Source: Microbacteriaceae bacterium
Lineage (GTDB): Bacteria > Actinomycetota > Actinomycetes > Actinomycetales > Microbacteriaceae
Assembly: GCA_025465095.1 (NCBI GenBank)
Contig: JAODME010000013.1
Coordinates: forward strand, 146,934 to 210,933
DNA length: 64,000 bases
Reading direction: 5' to 3'
The number at the start of each line of letters is the position of its first letter. Positions within the stretch are counted from its first letter, which is position 1. A program made the position numbers and the translations under genes. This document shows positions 9,667-21,941 of the stretch, one piece after another. The notes beneath the pieces are model-generated. The model worked only from the letters and a program-made list of their open reading frames with translations. It did not search any database and was not told the origin of the DNA.

Positions 9667-10344
9667 GTGATGATGAAGCAGCGGACGACTTCACGCTCGC
9701 CTGAGTCAGCCTCCGACCAGATCGTCACCCCCCGCGCACGGGTTGCGCCGGCGCACCGGGCCGAGTGCCGGCTCAAGGCTGGCCGTGCCCTTTTCTCGAC
9801 CGCCTCTTTCGCCGCCGTTGTCATTGCTTTGACAGCTTTCGGGACTGGCAGCAGCTACGCCCTCTACACCGCGTCGACCACCACGGCGGCGGGCGTTGTG
9901 ACAGCCGGAACCCAGAACGTACTTGTCAATGGCGCGAGCTCCACGAGCATCGGGGCGCTAAGCGGGTTCTACCCGTTGAAAACTACAGGTCCGATCCAGC
10001 TCAAGCTCAGCAACACGGGCGACACGGATGTCTCCTTCGTGATTTCCACGTCCAGCGTCGTCAACGCCGACACGAGGGACATCGGTGGTTCACTCAGCGC
10101 CCGCGTCGCCTTCACCTCCACGGATGGCGGGTGCAGCGCGGCACTCACTGCGACGGTCGGCTGGAAACCGCTTGTCGGCTTCGTTTCAGTAGCGAGCCCG
10201 GCGCTTGCCGAGCCCGTCCCACCCGCTACGGGTACGCACTCCTTCGCGTGTCTGGAGATTCGCATGAACGATGGCGCCCCCGTTTCTCTTCAGGGCGGAT
10301 TCGCGGACGCGGGCTTCGTCATCAACGCCACCCAGGTCATCTGA
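9667..10344 (+). CDS. SipW-type signal peptide exported protein, cargo 2
   Basis: ...AFGTGSSYALYTASTTTAAGVVTAGTQNVLVNG; start 9667-9673 ambiguous (GTG ATG ATG). Confidence 0.75.
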   Translation: MMMKQRTTSRSPESASDQIVTPRARVAPAHRAECRLKAGRALFSTASFAAVVIALTAFGTGSSYALYTASTTTAAGVVTAGTQNVLVNGASSTSIGALSGFYPLKTTGPIQLKLSNTGDTDVSFVISTSSVVNADTRDIGGSLSARVAFTSTDGGCSAALTATVGWKPLVGFVSVASPALAEPVPPATGTHSFACLEIRMNDGAPVSLQGGFADAGFVINATQVI

Positions 10345-11315
10345 TGCTGCCCAGCGCCATTCGCACGGGTCTTGCCGGCTACTTCACAGCGGTCAAGTTC
10401 CCCCGAACGATCACCGCGGTCGCGCTCACGATCGCCCTCGTCTCAGGAGGCTCGCTCGCGACATACGCGCTTTGGACCTCGTCGGTCTCTGCGAACGCCA
10501 CCGTCTCGGCTGGCACGGTCTCGATCTCGGCCGGAACGAGCAGCACCTTTGCCGGGCTCTCCAGCGACAACCTGTTCCCCGGAACGGTTCTCAGATCGTC
10601 CATCACGGTGCAGAACACGGGATCCGTCCCAGTCACCTATCAGGTCACGCTCGCCAGCCCCAGCCCCAGCCCCAGCCCCAGCCCCGGCCCCAGCCCCAGC
10701 CCCGTCGCATCCGCCCTCCTCGCCAACGAGGTCGTCCTGTCGGTCTGGAGGGCTGGGGATTGCAATGCACCGCCGCCGGCAACCGGCGTGGCCACCGGCA
10801 CGCTTGCAACTTTTCCAGTCTTCAGTACGAAAACCACGCTCGCGGTGGCCGGTGCCGCCGCAGCCGAGACATTGTGCTTCAGCACTTCGCTGCCTGCTTC
10901 GGCTTCAAGCGCCCTCAAGGGTCAGTCGGTCACGAGCACCCTCACCTTCGCCGCGACAAGCGCTGGTGAGGCTGTGCAGGGATGGGCTGCCGCCCCAATC
11001 AAATCCACTTTCGTGCAGACGGCGTCCATAGTGACGCACCGCCAAGTGACCTCGATCAGGTGCTGGGCAGGCTCGCAAGGAGTCACGATCAGCTGGAGAT
11101 CCAACGATCCCAACGCGACGTTCAACGTCTACGACGGTCGAGATGGATCCTTGATTCTTCAGGGCATCGCAGCGACCAGGGTGACGATTCCCCTTAGCCA
11201 GACGCGCTATCCGTACTCCATCCGGGTGACCACCGCATCCTCCGTCACAGGCTGGGAATCGAACTTTGTCTCGGTTACGGTCCGTAATCGTGACGGGGAG
11301 CCCGAGTGCGCGTGA
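10344..11315 (+). CDS. SipW-type signal peptide exported protein, cargo 3, with SP-repeat linker and Fn3-like C-terminus
   Basis: ATG overlaps cargo 2 stop; GGSLATYALWTSSVSANATVSAGTVSISAG; SPSPSPSPGPSPSP linker; C-terminal beta-rich VTSIRCWAGSQGVTISWRSND. Confidence 0.75.
   Translation: MLPSAIRTGLAGYFTAVKFPRTITAVALTIALVSGGSLATYALWTSSVSANATVSAGTVSISAGTSSTFAGLSSDNLFPGTVLRSSITVQNTGSVPVTYQVTLASPSPSPSPSPGPSPSPVASALLANEVVLSVWRAGDCNAPPPATGVATGTLATFPVFSTKTTLAVAGAAAAETLCFSTSLPASASSALKGQSVTSTLTFAATSAGEAVQGWAAAPIKSTFVQTASIVTHRQVTSIRCWAGSQGVTISWRSNDPNATFNVYDGRDGSLILQGIAATRVTIPLSQTRYPYSIRVTTASSVTGWESNFVSVTVRNRDGEPECA
10655..10703 (+). repeat. Hexanucleotide (CAGCCC)n microsatellite inside cargo 3
   Basis: About 8 tandem units, one variant (ccggcc), encoding (SP)n. 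Confidence 0.85.
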
Positions 11316-12037
11316 ACCGCGCGGGTGGCATCTGTCACGCAGCTCTGGCTCTGGCCGTGGCCCTCGCCCTCGCAGCGGCACCTACCTCTCCTCCCGCAGC
11401 GGCACACGACACGTCACACGTCGTCGAAGTGAGCCTTGATGCGGTCTCCTTCTCGAGAGTCGCGAGTGACTTCCTATTTCGCGACGTCGGCCCGATCATC
11501 CCGGGAGCGTCGGTTGAGCGCCCAATCTGGATCCGCAACGCGTCTGCGTACGGGGCGATCATGAGTGTGCGAGTCACCGACCTCCTGCTTGCCGATCCGG
11601 AGTTCGCTGAATCGGTGACGATCGAGGGAAGCGCGGGGGCCGTGCCTGGCGACGTGATGAAGCTGGGCGAGCTCGATCAGTGCCACGTCATCGTCTCGGA
11701 CCAGCACGTGCCGGCGGGTGGAACCCTGCAGGTCGACGTGACACTGACCATGCTCGACGTCGAAGGCCAGATCGCTCAAGGCCAGTTCGGAACCCTTGCA
11801 CTGCTCATCGGAATGAGGGATTCAGTGGCACCTGTGGCAGCCGGAGGTTGCGGCGAGGGCGGTACCGACCCCGGCGCGGTGCCCGTGTTCGACCCTCCTA
11901 CCTCGCCCGCCCAGCCCAGCGCCCTGGCCCTCACCGGTGGTGAGCCGGTTTCCGTGTTCTTCGGCATAGCGGGTCTCCTCGCCGGCGGCATCTTCTTTGT
12001 CATTGCCGGTCGTCGTCGTCGTCGCGCTGAAGCGTGA
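11306..12037 (+). CDS. Surface protein with LAxTG C-terminal sorting signal
   Basis: Signal peptide MRVNRAGGICHAALALAVALALAAAPTSPPAAA; C-terminus LALTGGEPVSVFFGIAGLLAGGIFFVIAGRRRRRAEA. Confidence 0.75.
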   Translation: MRVNRAGGICHAALALAVALALAAAPTSPPAAAHDTSHVVEVSLDAVSFSRVASDFLFRDVGPIIPGASVERPIWIRNASAYGAIMSVRVTDLLLADPEFAESVTIEGSAGAVPGDVMKLGELDQCHVIVSDQHVPAGGTLQVDVTLTMLDVEGQIAQGQFGTLALLIGMRDSVAPVAAGGCGEGGTDPGAVPVFDPPTSPAQPSALALTGGEPVSVFFGIAGLLAGGIFFVIAGRRRRRAEA

Positions 12038-12705
12038 TGCGCCCGGTCCCGGTAAAGCCGGCGAAATCTGTTGGAAGGCGCCGTCGTCCGCCGGCGAAGA
12101 CGGAACGAACACTCGCCGGCTACTTGGGTCTCTCGCTCAGCGCTGTGCTCCTGCTTCTCGTAATCGCACTCGCCGTGGCAGCCATCATCCTTCCCCGGGT
12201 TACCGGGGCCGTTCCCCTGGCGGTGCTCACGAGTTCCATGGAGCCCGGACTGCCCCCTGGAACCCTCATCGTCGTGAAGCCACAGCCGGTTGAGACCATC
12301 AAACCCGGCGACGTTGTCACCTACCAGATAGCTCCCGGCGAGCCCGACGTGATCACTCACCGTGTCATCGCAATCTCCTCCACGAGCGCCGGCGATCGCG
12401 AATTCATCACGCAGGGCGACAACAATGGCGCCGAGGACGATCCAGTCATCGAGGATCAGATCATGGGTGTGCTCTGGTACAGCGTTCCTTATCTCGGGTT
12501 CGCGAGCACCTCTCTCAACGGTGAGGCCCGAACATGGATTATCCCGGCGGTTGCCACCGCGTTGTTCGTGTACGCCGGCTTCTCGATCGCTGCCGGGGTG
12601 GTGGCAGCGCGGCGCAGAGCACAAGCTCGGCGCAATGCCTCCCGCGCGGAGGGCGCCCTGGATCACGGCCCGAACGAGCGCCGCGCGTCCTCCACCGGCG
12701 CGTAG
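12034..12705 (+). CDS. Signal peptidase I, ER/SipW type
   Basis: TSSMEPGLPPGTLIVVKP, GDVVTYQ, DVITHRVIAI (Ser/His rather than Ser/Lys), FITQGDNN; two TM segments; overlaps previous CDS by 4 nt. Confidence 0.9.
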   Translation: MMRPVPVKPAKSVGRRRRPPAKTERTLAGYLGLSLSAVLLLLVIALAVAAIILPRVTGAVPLAVLTSSMEPGLPPGTLIVVKPQPVETIKPGDVVTYQIAPGEPDVITHRVIAISSTSAGDREFITQGDNNGAEDDPVIEDQIMGVLWYSVPYLGFASTSLNGEARTWIIPAVATALFVYAGFSIAAGVVAARRRAQARRNASRAEGALDHGPNERRASSTGA

Positions 12706-12707
12706 CC

Positions 12708-14747
12708 TCAGCTCGCGCGAAGCAGCTGCATCGAGGTACCCGAAACCGGATGTGCGCTGCCGGGCGCCAGCTCGATGCCGCCGGCCGCGTCATCCGCACT
12801 GTCCCACAAGAGGGTGTAGCCGATCACGTCCGCCGGCTCAGGCAGAATCACCGTGGTCGGCGATTCGAGGCCGTGCACGATCAGGAGTGTGCGGTTCAGC
12901 TCCTCGAACTCGGGAGTAGACGCCGCCAGATACTGAAGGGTGCGGGCGTCGGGGGAGTCCCAATTCTCGGCCGACATCGTCAACCCCTCGGCGTTGTACC
13001 AGTCCATGCGGCTCGACGACGGCGTGCGCTCGCCGATCATTCCGAAGCGAACTGGGCGGAGGGCCGGGTTCTCCCTACGCAGCCGCAGCAGCTTCTGCGA
13101 TACCGCGAACAGCTCGCGCTGCCAGTCATCCTGTTGCCACGGCAACCAGTTGAGTGCGCTGTCGTGGCAGTAGGCGTTGTTGTTGCCGCGCTGATCGCGC
13201 CCAAACTCATCGCCCGCGGTGATCATCGGTACGCCCGCTGACAGCAAGAGGGTGCCGAGCAGATTCCGCATCGCCTTGCGGCGCGCGGTCAGGACAGCGC
13301 GGTTCGCTGTCGGACCCTCGACGCCATGGTTATAGGAGTGATTGTCATCCGTTCCGTCGTGATTGTTCTCGCCGTTGCCTAGGTTGTGCTTTTGGTTATA
13401 GGCGGTCAGGTCGGCGAGCGTGAATCCGTCGTGGGCGCTGACGAGGTTGACCGACGCGAGGGGACCGCGCTCCCGAGCGAAGACGTGCGCAGACCCCGCG
13501 AGCTTCCTCGCCATTGCGCCGATCCCGTGGGCGGCGACACCGTGCGCACGTTCGGCCGCGATGTCGGTGAGCCAGAAGTCCCGTGCGCTGTCGCGGAATG
13601 TGTCGTTCCACTCCGACCAGCCGTTCGGGAACGCGCCCACTTGCCAACCGCCCATTCCGACGTCCCATGGCTCGGCGATCATCTTCACGCCCGCCAAAGC
13701 CGGATCGCTCACTATGGACCTGAGCAGCGGATGCTGCGGATCGAAAATCACCTGCTCGTCGCGTCCGAGCGCAGGCGCCAGGTCGAATCGGAAGCCGTCC
13801 ACCTGCACCTCGTTCGCCCAGTAACGCAGCGAATCGAGCACGAGGCGTTGAGCGGCTGGTGTCGCGAAGTTCACCGTGTTGCCGCACCCGGTCACATCTA
13901 TGTAGTCGCCGTCGGCCATCTGCCGGTAGTAGTTCGCGTTGTCAAGGCCGCGCAGACTCGTCGTCGGACCGTTCGGCCCCTCCTCTGCGGTGTGGTTGAA
14001 GACCACGTCGAGGATCACCTCGAGGCCGGCCTCATGAAGCAGCTTGACCATGCCCTTGAATTCGCGCAGCACGGCGCCCGTACCCCCGACCCGGGCGGCA
14101 GGGGACGCGTACTCAGAGTGCGGCGTGAAGAAGTTGAGCGTGTTGTAACCCCAGTAGTTGCGGCGGCCCTGCGTCACGAGTCGCCGCTCGCTCACAAACT
14201 GCTGCACCGGCAGCAGCTCGACGGCAGTGACGCCGAGGTCCTTGAGGTATGCAATGTTGCTCTCGTGTGCGAGACCCGCGTAGGTGCCCCGCAAGTCCTC
14301 GGGAACTGAGGGGTTGAGCTTGCTCAGCCCCTTCGCGTGGGCCTCGTAGATCACGGTGTGGTCCAGCGGGATGTTCGGCTTGACAGCGCCGTCCCAGTCG
14401 AATGCATCATTCTGGACATAGGAGCGCCAGCGGCCGTCGGTGGTTCTCGCGAGCCCGCGCGAGTAGGGGTCGAGCAGGTGCCGCGTCGGCTTGAACGCGT
14501 GGTTCGGGCCTACTGGCCCCGCGGCGCGGAGCGAGTACCGGGCGCCCGGGACGAGCCTTGCGGATGCGCCCGACCAGACAGCGTGCGAGTCGCGCTCGAG
14601 GTGAACGGTCTCCGCTACCCAGTTCGCATCGTTGGCGGAGAAGATGCACAACTCGACCGACGTCGCGCTTGCCGACCACACCCGCACCTCGCCGCCCCCG
14701 TCGACAGGTCGAACGCCGAGGTCGCGCAGAACGTCACTGTCAGACAT
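12708..14747 (-). CDS. glgX: Glycogen debranching enzyme (GlgX-type), copy 1
   Basis: [93 protein letters not shown]. Confidence 0.93.
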   Translation of the reverse strand: MSDSDVLRDLGVRPVDGGGEVRVWSASATSVELCIFSANDANWVAETVHLERDSHAVWSGASARLVPGARYSLRAAGPVGPNHAFKPTRHLLDPYSRGLARTTDGRWRSYVQNDAFDWDGAVKPNIPLDHTVIYEAHAKGLSKLNPSVPEDLRGTYAGLAHESNIAYLKDLGVTAVELLPVQQFVSERRLVTQGRRNYWGYNTLNFFTPHSEYASPAARVGGTGAVLREFKGMVKLLHEAGLEVILDVVFNHTAEEGPNGPTTSLRGLDNANYYRQMADGDYIDVTGCGNTVNFATPAAQRLVLDSLRYWANEVQVDGFRFDLAPALGRDEQVIFDPQHPLLRSIVSDPALAGVKMIAEPWDVGMGGWQVGAFPNGWSEWNDTFRDSARDFWLTDIAAERAHGVAAHGIGAMARKLAGSAHVFARERGPLASVNLVSAHDGFTLADLTAYNQKHNLGNGENNHDGTDDNHSYNHGVEGPTANRAVLTARRKAMRNLLGTLLLSAGVPMITAGDEFGRDQRGNNNAYCHDSALNWLPWQQDDWQRELFAVSQKLLRLRRENPALRPVRFGMIGERTPSSSRMDWYNAEGLTMSAENWDSPDARTLQYLAASTPEFEELNRTLLIVHGLESPTTVILPEPADVIGYTLLWDSADDAAGGIELAPGSAHPVSGTSMQLLRAS

Positions 14748-14811
14748 GCGTTCTAGAGTAAGTCAGTGGGCGGGTGTCCGTTCCCGCCTTTGACCGTCCT
14801 GTGAGGTTCCG

Positions 14812-15993
14812 ATGCCCGTCTACCTCGACCACGCGGCAACGACGCCCATGCTGCCGGAGGCGATCGACGCGTACGTGTCAGCGCTCGGTATCGTCGGCAA
14901 CCCGTCATCCATCCATAGCCAGGGCCAGAATGCGAAACGGATGCTCGAAGAGGCGCGTGAGCACGTTGCCGCGTCACTCGGCGCCGAGCCGATCGAGGTC
15001 GTGTTCACGTCGGGAGGCACCGAGGCGGTGAACCTCGCGGTGAAGGGGCTGTACTGGGCTCGCGCCGCGGACCCTGGGCGCAACGGTTCAGAGCGCGCAC
15101 CGCGCAGCCGCATCCTCGTTCCGCGCGGTGAGCATCACGCGACGGTCGACACCGTCGAGTGGCTCGAGCGACACCACGGCGCGGTAATCGAGTGGATTCC
15201 GCTCGACGCGCTCGGTCGGATCTCGCTCCCCGCGCTCGAGGCTGCGCTCGGCCCCGATGTCGCGCTCGTGACGCTGCTCTGGGCCAACAACGAGGTCGGC
15301 ACCATCCAGCCGGTCACCGACGTCGTGCGCCTCGCCGCGAGGCACGAGGTGCCTGTGCACGTCGACGCCGTCTCTGCCTACGGTCACGTGCCCATCGATT
15401 TCGCCTCATCCGGAATCGCGGCGCTCAGTGTCTCGGCGCACAAGATCGGGGGTCCACTCGGCATCGGGGCGCTTGTGCTCGCGCGGTCGGCGACGGTCGA
15501 GCCACTCATCCACGGCGGAGGGCAGCAGAGACAGGTACGTTCCGGCACCCAGGACGCGCCGGCGGCGATCGCGTTCGGCGTTGCGGCGCAGCATCCGTCG
15601 CCATCGCTCACCATGCTCCGCGACCGGATCATCACCGGCGTGCGGAAAGCGGTTCCCTCAGCCGTACTCCGCGGCGACCCGGTCGACCGGGTCGACAATA
15701 ACGCGCATTTCACTTTTCCGGGATGCGAGGGCGACTCCCTGCTGTTCCTGCTCGACGTCGCGGGCGTCTCGGTGTCGACCGGGTCGGCGTGCCAGGCGGG
15801 GATTCCCGAGGCGTCACACGTGCTGCTCGCGATGGGGCTCAGCGAGGCGGAGGCCAGGGGAGCTTTGCGCATCACCGTCGGGCACACGACGACGGATTCG
15901 GATGCAGACGCGTTCCTCGCGGCGTTGCCGACCGCCGTGGCCCTCGCCCAGCGAGCCGGCTACTCGGATCGGGAAGTGACGGCCGGTGCTTAG
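14812..15993 (+). CDS. Cysteine desulfurase (NifS/IscS family)
   Basis: VYLDHAATTPMLPEAID, SAHKIGGPLGIGALV, STGSACQAGIPEASHVLLAMGL. Confidence 0.93.
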   Translation: MPVYLDHAATTPMLPEAIDAYVSALGIVGNPSSIHSQGQNAKRMLEEAREHVAASLGAEPIEVVFTSGGTEAVNLAVKGLYWARAADPGRNGSERAPRSRILVPRGEHHATVDTVEWLERHHGAVIEWIPLDALGRISLPALEAALGPDVALVTLLWANNEVGTIQPVTDVVRLAARHEVPVHVDAVSAYGHVPIDFASSGIAALSVSAHKIGGPLGIGALVLARSATVEPLIHGGGQQRQVRSGTQDAPAAIAFGVAAQHPSPSLTMLRDRIITGVRKAVPSAVLRGDPVDRVDNNAHFTFPGCEGDSLLFLLDVAGVSVSTGSACQAGIPEASHVLLAMGLSEAEARGALRITVGHTTTDSDADAFLAALPTAVALAQRAGYSDREVTAGA

Positions 15994-16507
15994 ACGCGCC
16001 GCGCTCGTGGTCGTCGTCGCGCTCGCCCTGACGAGCTGCGCGCCGGAGTCGGGTTCGACGGCGGGGCCAGCTGCGGGGCCGAGCGCCAGGCAGCCGTCGA
16101 CGATCCTCCCGACGGTTCCGGGCGAGATGACAACGGACTCGGTGCAGAGCGAAACGGTGCGCATCGCCGATGAGCTGATCGCCAGCATCGATCCGGCGCG
16201 CATCGTCAACGACGACGAGTACTCGCAGGAGGTGGCGGCTGAGGCCGGTGCATACTGGGGCGTGCTGCACACCCTGACGCTCCAACCGTCCATCGACGCT
16301 GCAGCGGTCGCCGAACAGATCGCCGGTCGGATGACGGACGCTGGTTGGATCGCGCGCGACGGCACCAATCAGGACGGCACTTACCTCATCGCGCTGTCGA
16401 GCAGCGAGGACGCCGCGACCTCGTGGTTCTGCGTCGTCGGGGCCGACGCATCCGTTCCGGGAGACTCCGTCGTGACCCTGCAACTCGCGAGTCCGCCGAT
16501 CGGCTGA
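15986..16507 (+). CDS. Putative lipoprotein
   Basis: Lipobox-type N-terminus [23 protein letters not shown]. Confidence 0.7.
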   Translation: MLRRAALVVVVALALTSCAPESGSTAGPAAGPSARQPSTILPTVPGEMTTDSVQSETVRIADELIASIDPARIVNDDEYSQEVAAEAGAYWGVLHTLTLQPSIDAAAVAEQIAGRMTDAGWIARDGTNQDGTYLIALSSSEDAATSWFCVVGADASVPGDSVVTLQLASPPIG

Positions 16508-16542
16508 CAACCGCCCCGCCTGGCCCGCGTACCATTGTTCTC

Positions 16543-17649
16543 ATGAAGGTTCTGGCAGCGATGAGTGGCGGCGTCGATTCGGCGGTCGCCGCGGCGCGCG
16601 CTGTCGAGGCGGGACACGAGGTGGTCGGGGTTCATCTGGCGCTGAGCCGGATGCCCGGCACCCTGCGCACTGGCAGCCGCGGGTGTTGCACGATCGAGGA
16701 TTCGATGGACGCCCAGCGCGCGGCGAACATCATTGGCATCCCTTACTATGTGTGGGATTTTTCGGAGCGCTTCAAGCTCGACGTCGTCGACGACTTCATC
16801 GCCGAGTACTCCGCCGGCCGCACCCCGAACCCGTGCATGCGCTGCAACGAGCGAATCAAGTTCGCCGCGCTGCTCGAGAAGGCGCTCGACCTCGGCTTCG
16901 ACGCGGTCGCCACGGGCCACTACGCCTCCATCGTGACGGACGCGCGCGGCAACCGTGAGCTGCACCGGGCCGCCGCCTGGGCGAAAGACCAGTCCTACGT
17001 GCTCGGGGTGCTCACCACGGATCAGCTCGCGCACAGCATGTTCCCGCTCGGCGCCACGCCGAGCAAGGCCGAGGTGCGTGCTGAAGCCGCCGAGCGCGGA
17101 TTCAGCGTCGCCAACAAGCCCGACTCCCACGACATCTGCTTCATCCCGGACGGAGACACCCGGGGCTGGCTGGCCGAGCGGGTCGGAGCCGAGCAGGGCG
17201 TGATCCGCGACCGGGAGGGCACGGCGGTCGGCACCCACGAAGGCGCGCACGCCTTCACCGTCGGCCAGCGTAAGGGGCTGTCGATCGGCGTTCCGACGCC
17301 GGACGGGCGTCCGCGCTTTGTGCTGGAGGTGAAGCCGGCGACCAACGAGGTCGTGGTCGGCCCAAAGGAGGCGCTTGACATCGCCGAGATCGCGGGCAGC
17401 AAGTTCAGTTGGGCGGGGCTCGCTCCGGATGACCCAACGGCGCCGTTCGAGTGCGAGGTGCAGATTCGCGCCCACTCCGACCCCGTGCCGGCGACCGCCA
17501 TGCTGCGCAGCGGAGAACTCGTGATCACGCCGTACGAGCCGCTCAACGGGGTCGCGCCCGGCCAGACCGCCGTGGTCTATGTCGGCACACGGGTGCTCGG
17601 CCAGTGCACGATCGACCGCACGGTGAGCGCAGTCCCGGTCAGCGCCTAG
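16543..17649 (+). CDS. mnmA: tRNA 2-thiouridine(34) synthase
   Basis: [61 protein letters not shown]. Confidence 0.95.
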   Translation: MKVLAAMSGGVDSAVAAARAVEAGHEVVGVHLALSRMPGTLRTGSRGCCTIEDSMDAQRAANIIGIPYYVWDFSERFKLDVVDDFIAEYSAGRTPNPCMRCNERIKFAALLEKALDLGFDAVATGHYASIVTDARGNRELHRAAAWAKDQSYVLGVLTTDQLAHSMFPLGATPSKAEVRAEAAERGFSVANKPDSHDICFIPDGDTRGWLAERVGAEQGVIRDREGTAVGTHEGAHAFTVGQRKGLSIGVPTPDGRPRFVLEVKPATNEVVVGPKEALDIAEIAGSKFSWAGLAPDDPTAPFECEVQIRAHSDPVPATAMLRSGELVITPYEPLNGVAPGQTAVVYVGTRVLGQCTIDRTVSAVPVSA

Positions 17650-17751
17650 CCCGATATCCGGGCCGGATGGCCGCTTTGTTCACCCTGGACGGTGGCCCAG
17701 ACCGGCACTCCCGGAACAAGCCGGCACCCCGCTCCGAGTCGTTCTCCCTAA

Positions 17752-20073
<2,322 letters not shown>

Positions 20074-20168
20074 ACGTCGGGCGAATTGCTGATATTTCCT
20101 AGGCTGACGCTCGCCTGCGCCCGTACTATGGGGGCACACCATCCCACAAGGCCTGGATTCATTCGTGA

Positions 20169-21542
20169 ATGTGTGGTCGCAGAAGGGACGTAGCCGGATT
20201 GTTGTTCCACGTGGCAACGCTTCTCGCGGCCTCGGTTGCCTTCAATGGCATGGCCGGAGCCCTTGTCGTGCCCGAAAAGCCGCGGTTCGATGTGACTCAA
20301 TCAGCCCTCGATGCCCGGGCCGCGCCATCCGGAACTCGTGCGCCCTCCGCCGTTGACGCGTCGTCTCTCCCCGACCTCGGCGGGCGGGCACTACTAGACC
20401 AGATCTCGATGTTGCCGGTCGGCGAAGTTGAAGCTCACGTCCGTGGCAATCCGCTCGCCATCTCGAAGCTGCTGCTTCATCCGCCGACTGCGAAGTCGGT
20501 GTACCGCTGGTGGGCGCTGACCTCGGACGAGCTGCGTCAATCACTCGTCGACGTCGCGCCCGAACTCGTCGGCAACCTCGACGGGCTGCCGATGGCCCTT
20601 CGGGATGACGCGAACCGGGATTTCCTGCGACGGAGCATCGTCGAAGTCGAGGCGAGCCTTCCGGCCCTCGGGCGCGCGACAAAGGCTGACGCCGAGAGAC
20701 GCCTGCACATGCTCAAGGAGATAGAGGAGGCGCTGATCACCACTTCGGGGCAGCCAGAACGCAGCCTCCTGTCGGTGGACACCGCCTGGCCTGGGCGAGC
20801 GGCCGTCGTCGTGGGCGACCTGGAGACCGCCGATTACGTGAGCTATATGGTGCCTGGGATGTTCTTCACCGTCGATGGTCAGATGGTCGACTGGACGGTC
20901 ATCGCGCAGGATCTCTACGACGAGAAAATGCGCTGGGTAGAGAAGCTCGGGCGCGATGACCCGTCGCTGCGCGGAGCGTCGGTGGCCACGGTGTCCTGGA
21001 TCGGATACCAGACACCCGGAATCATGGAGATCGCCTCGCTCGACCTTGCCGAGGACGGTGCGAAGTTCCTCAGCAGTTCGGTTGATGGCGTGCAGACCAC
21101 CCGAACGGACAACCCTTACATCACCCTCTCAACTCATTCCTACGGCTCGACCGCCACGCTCATGGCGATAGCCGACGGTGCCGTAAAGGTCGACGCGCTC
21201 GTCATGATCGGCTCGCCGGGAAGTGCCGCGCAGTCGGTCAGTGACCTGCGGATGCCCTCTGACCGGGTGTTCGTCGGCGAGGCGGCGTGGGATCCGGTGG
21301 TGCACAGCGCGTTCTTCGGCAGCGACCCCGGATCGGACTCATTCGGCGCACAGCACATGAGCGTCGACGGCGGCGTCGACCCGGAAACGGGCGCGGAGTT
21401 GAGTGCCGCGATCGGCCACCTCGGCTATTTCGACGCCGGAACTGAGGCGATGCGTAACATGGCGCTGGTCGGGCTGAACCGAGGCGACCTCGTCACCGGC
21501 GCACCGAAGCCGGAAGAAAGCCTCTTCGCCGGGCTCTGGTAG
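20169..21542 (+). CDS. Alpha/beta hydrolase (DUF1023-like) exported protein
   Basis: SLLSVDTAWPGRAAVVVGDLETADYVSYMVPGMFFTVDGQM; THSYGSTATLMA serine motif. Confidence 0.8.
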   Translation: MCGRRRDVAGLLFHVATLLAASVAFNGMAGALVVPEKPRFDVTQSALDARAAPSGTRAPSAVDASSLPDLGGRALLDQISMLPVGEVEAHVRGNPLAISKLLLHPPTAKSVYRWWALTSDELRQSLVDVAPELVGNLDGLPMALRDDANRDFLRRSIVEVEASLPALGRATKADAERRLHMLKEIEEALITTSGQPERSLLSVDTAWPGRAAVVVGDLETADYVSYMVPGMFFTVDGQMVDWTVIAQDLYDEKMRWVEKLGRDDPSLRGASVATVSWIGYQTPGIMEIASLDLAEDGAKFLSSSVDGVQTTRTDNPYITLSTHSYGSTATLMAIADGAVKVDALVMIGSPGSAAQSVSDLRMPSDRVFVGEAAWDPVVHSAFFGSDPGSDSFGAQHMSVDGGVDPETGAELSAAIGHLGYFDAGTEAMRNMALVGLNRGDLVTGAPKPEESLFAGLW

Positions 21543-21641
21543 CCCCGCGCCATTCTGGCGGCAACGTGCGCACGCGACGCCGGAATAGACTGGGAGGCAA
21601 TCCCCGCAGCCGTCACTGGCACCCCGACCGCACGGAGTCGT

Positions 21642-21941
21642 ATGTCTGAAATCACCACGGAACAGGTCGCCCACCTCGCGCACCTCGCCAGGATCTCACT
21701 CACCCCTGAGGAGATCGACAAGCTTTCTGGCGAGCTCGGCACAATTGTCGACGCGATCGCGAAGGTGTCTGAGGTCGCCGGCGCGGATGTGCCGGCGACA
21801 AGTCATCCGATCCCCCTGGTGAACGTGTTCAGACCCGATGTTCCCGGCCAGACACTCACCGCGAAGGAAGCCCTCTCAGGAGCCCCCGAGCACGACGGGG
21901 TGCGGTTCAAGGTTTCCGCGATCCTGGGAGAGGAGCAGTAA
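21642..21941 (+). CDS. gatC: Asp-tRNA(Asn)/Glu-tRNA(Gln) amidotransferase subunit C
   Basis: [45 protein letters not shown]; first gene of gatCAB. Confidence 0.95.
   Translation: MSEITTEQVAHLAHLARISLTPEEIDKLSGELGTIVDAIAKVSEVAGADVPATSHPIPLVNVFRPDVPGQTLTAKEALSGAPEHDGVRFKVSAILGEEQ

Noticed and set aside
10655-10703. CRISPR-like short repeats
   Set aside because: A 6-bp in-frame coding microsatellite with no spacers; no CRISPR array seen anywhere
16381-17475. 364-aa minus ORF opposite mnmA
   Set aside because: Shadow ORF; no recognisable motifs
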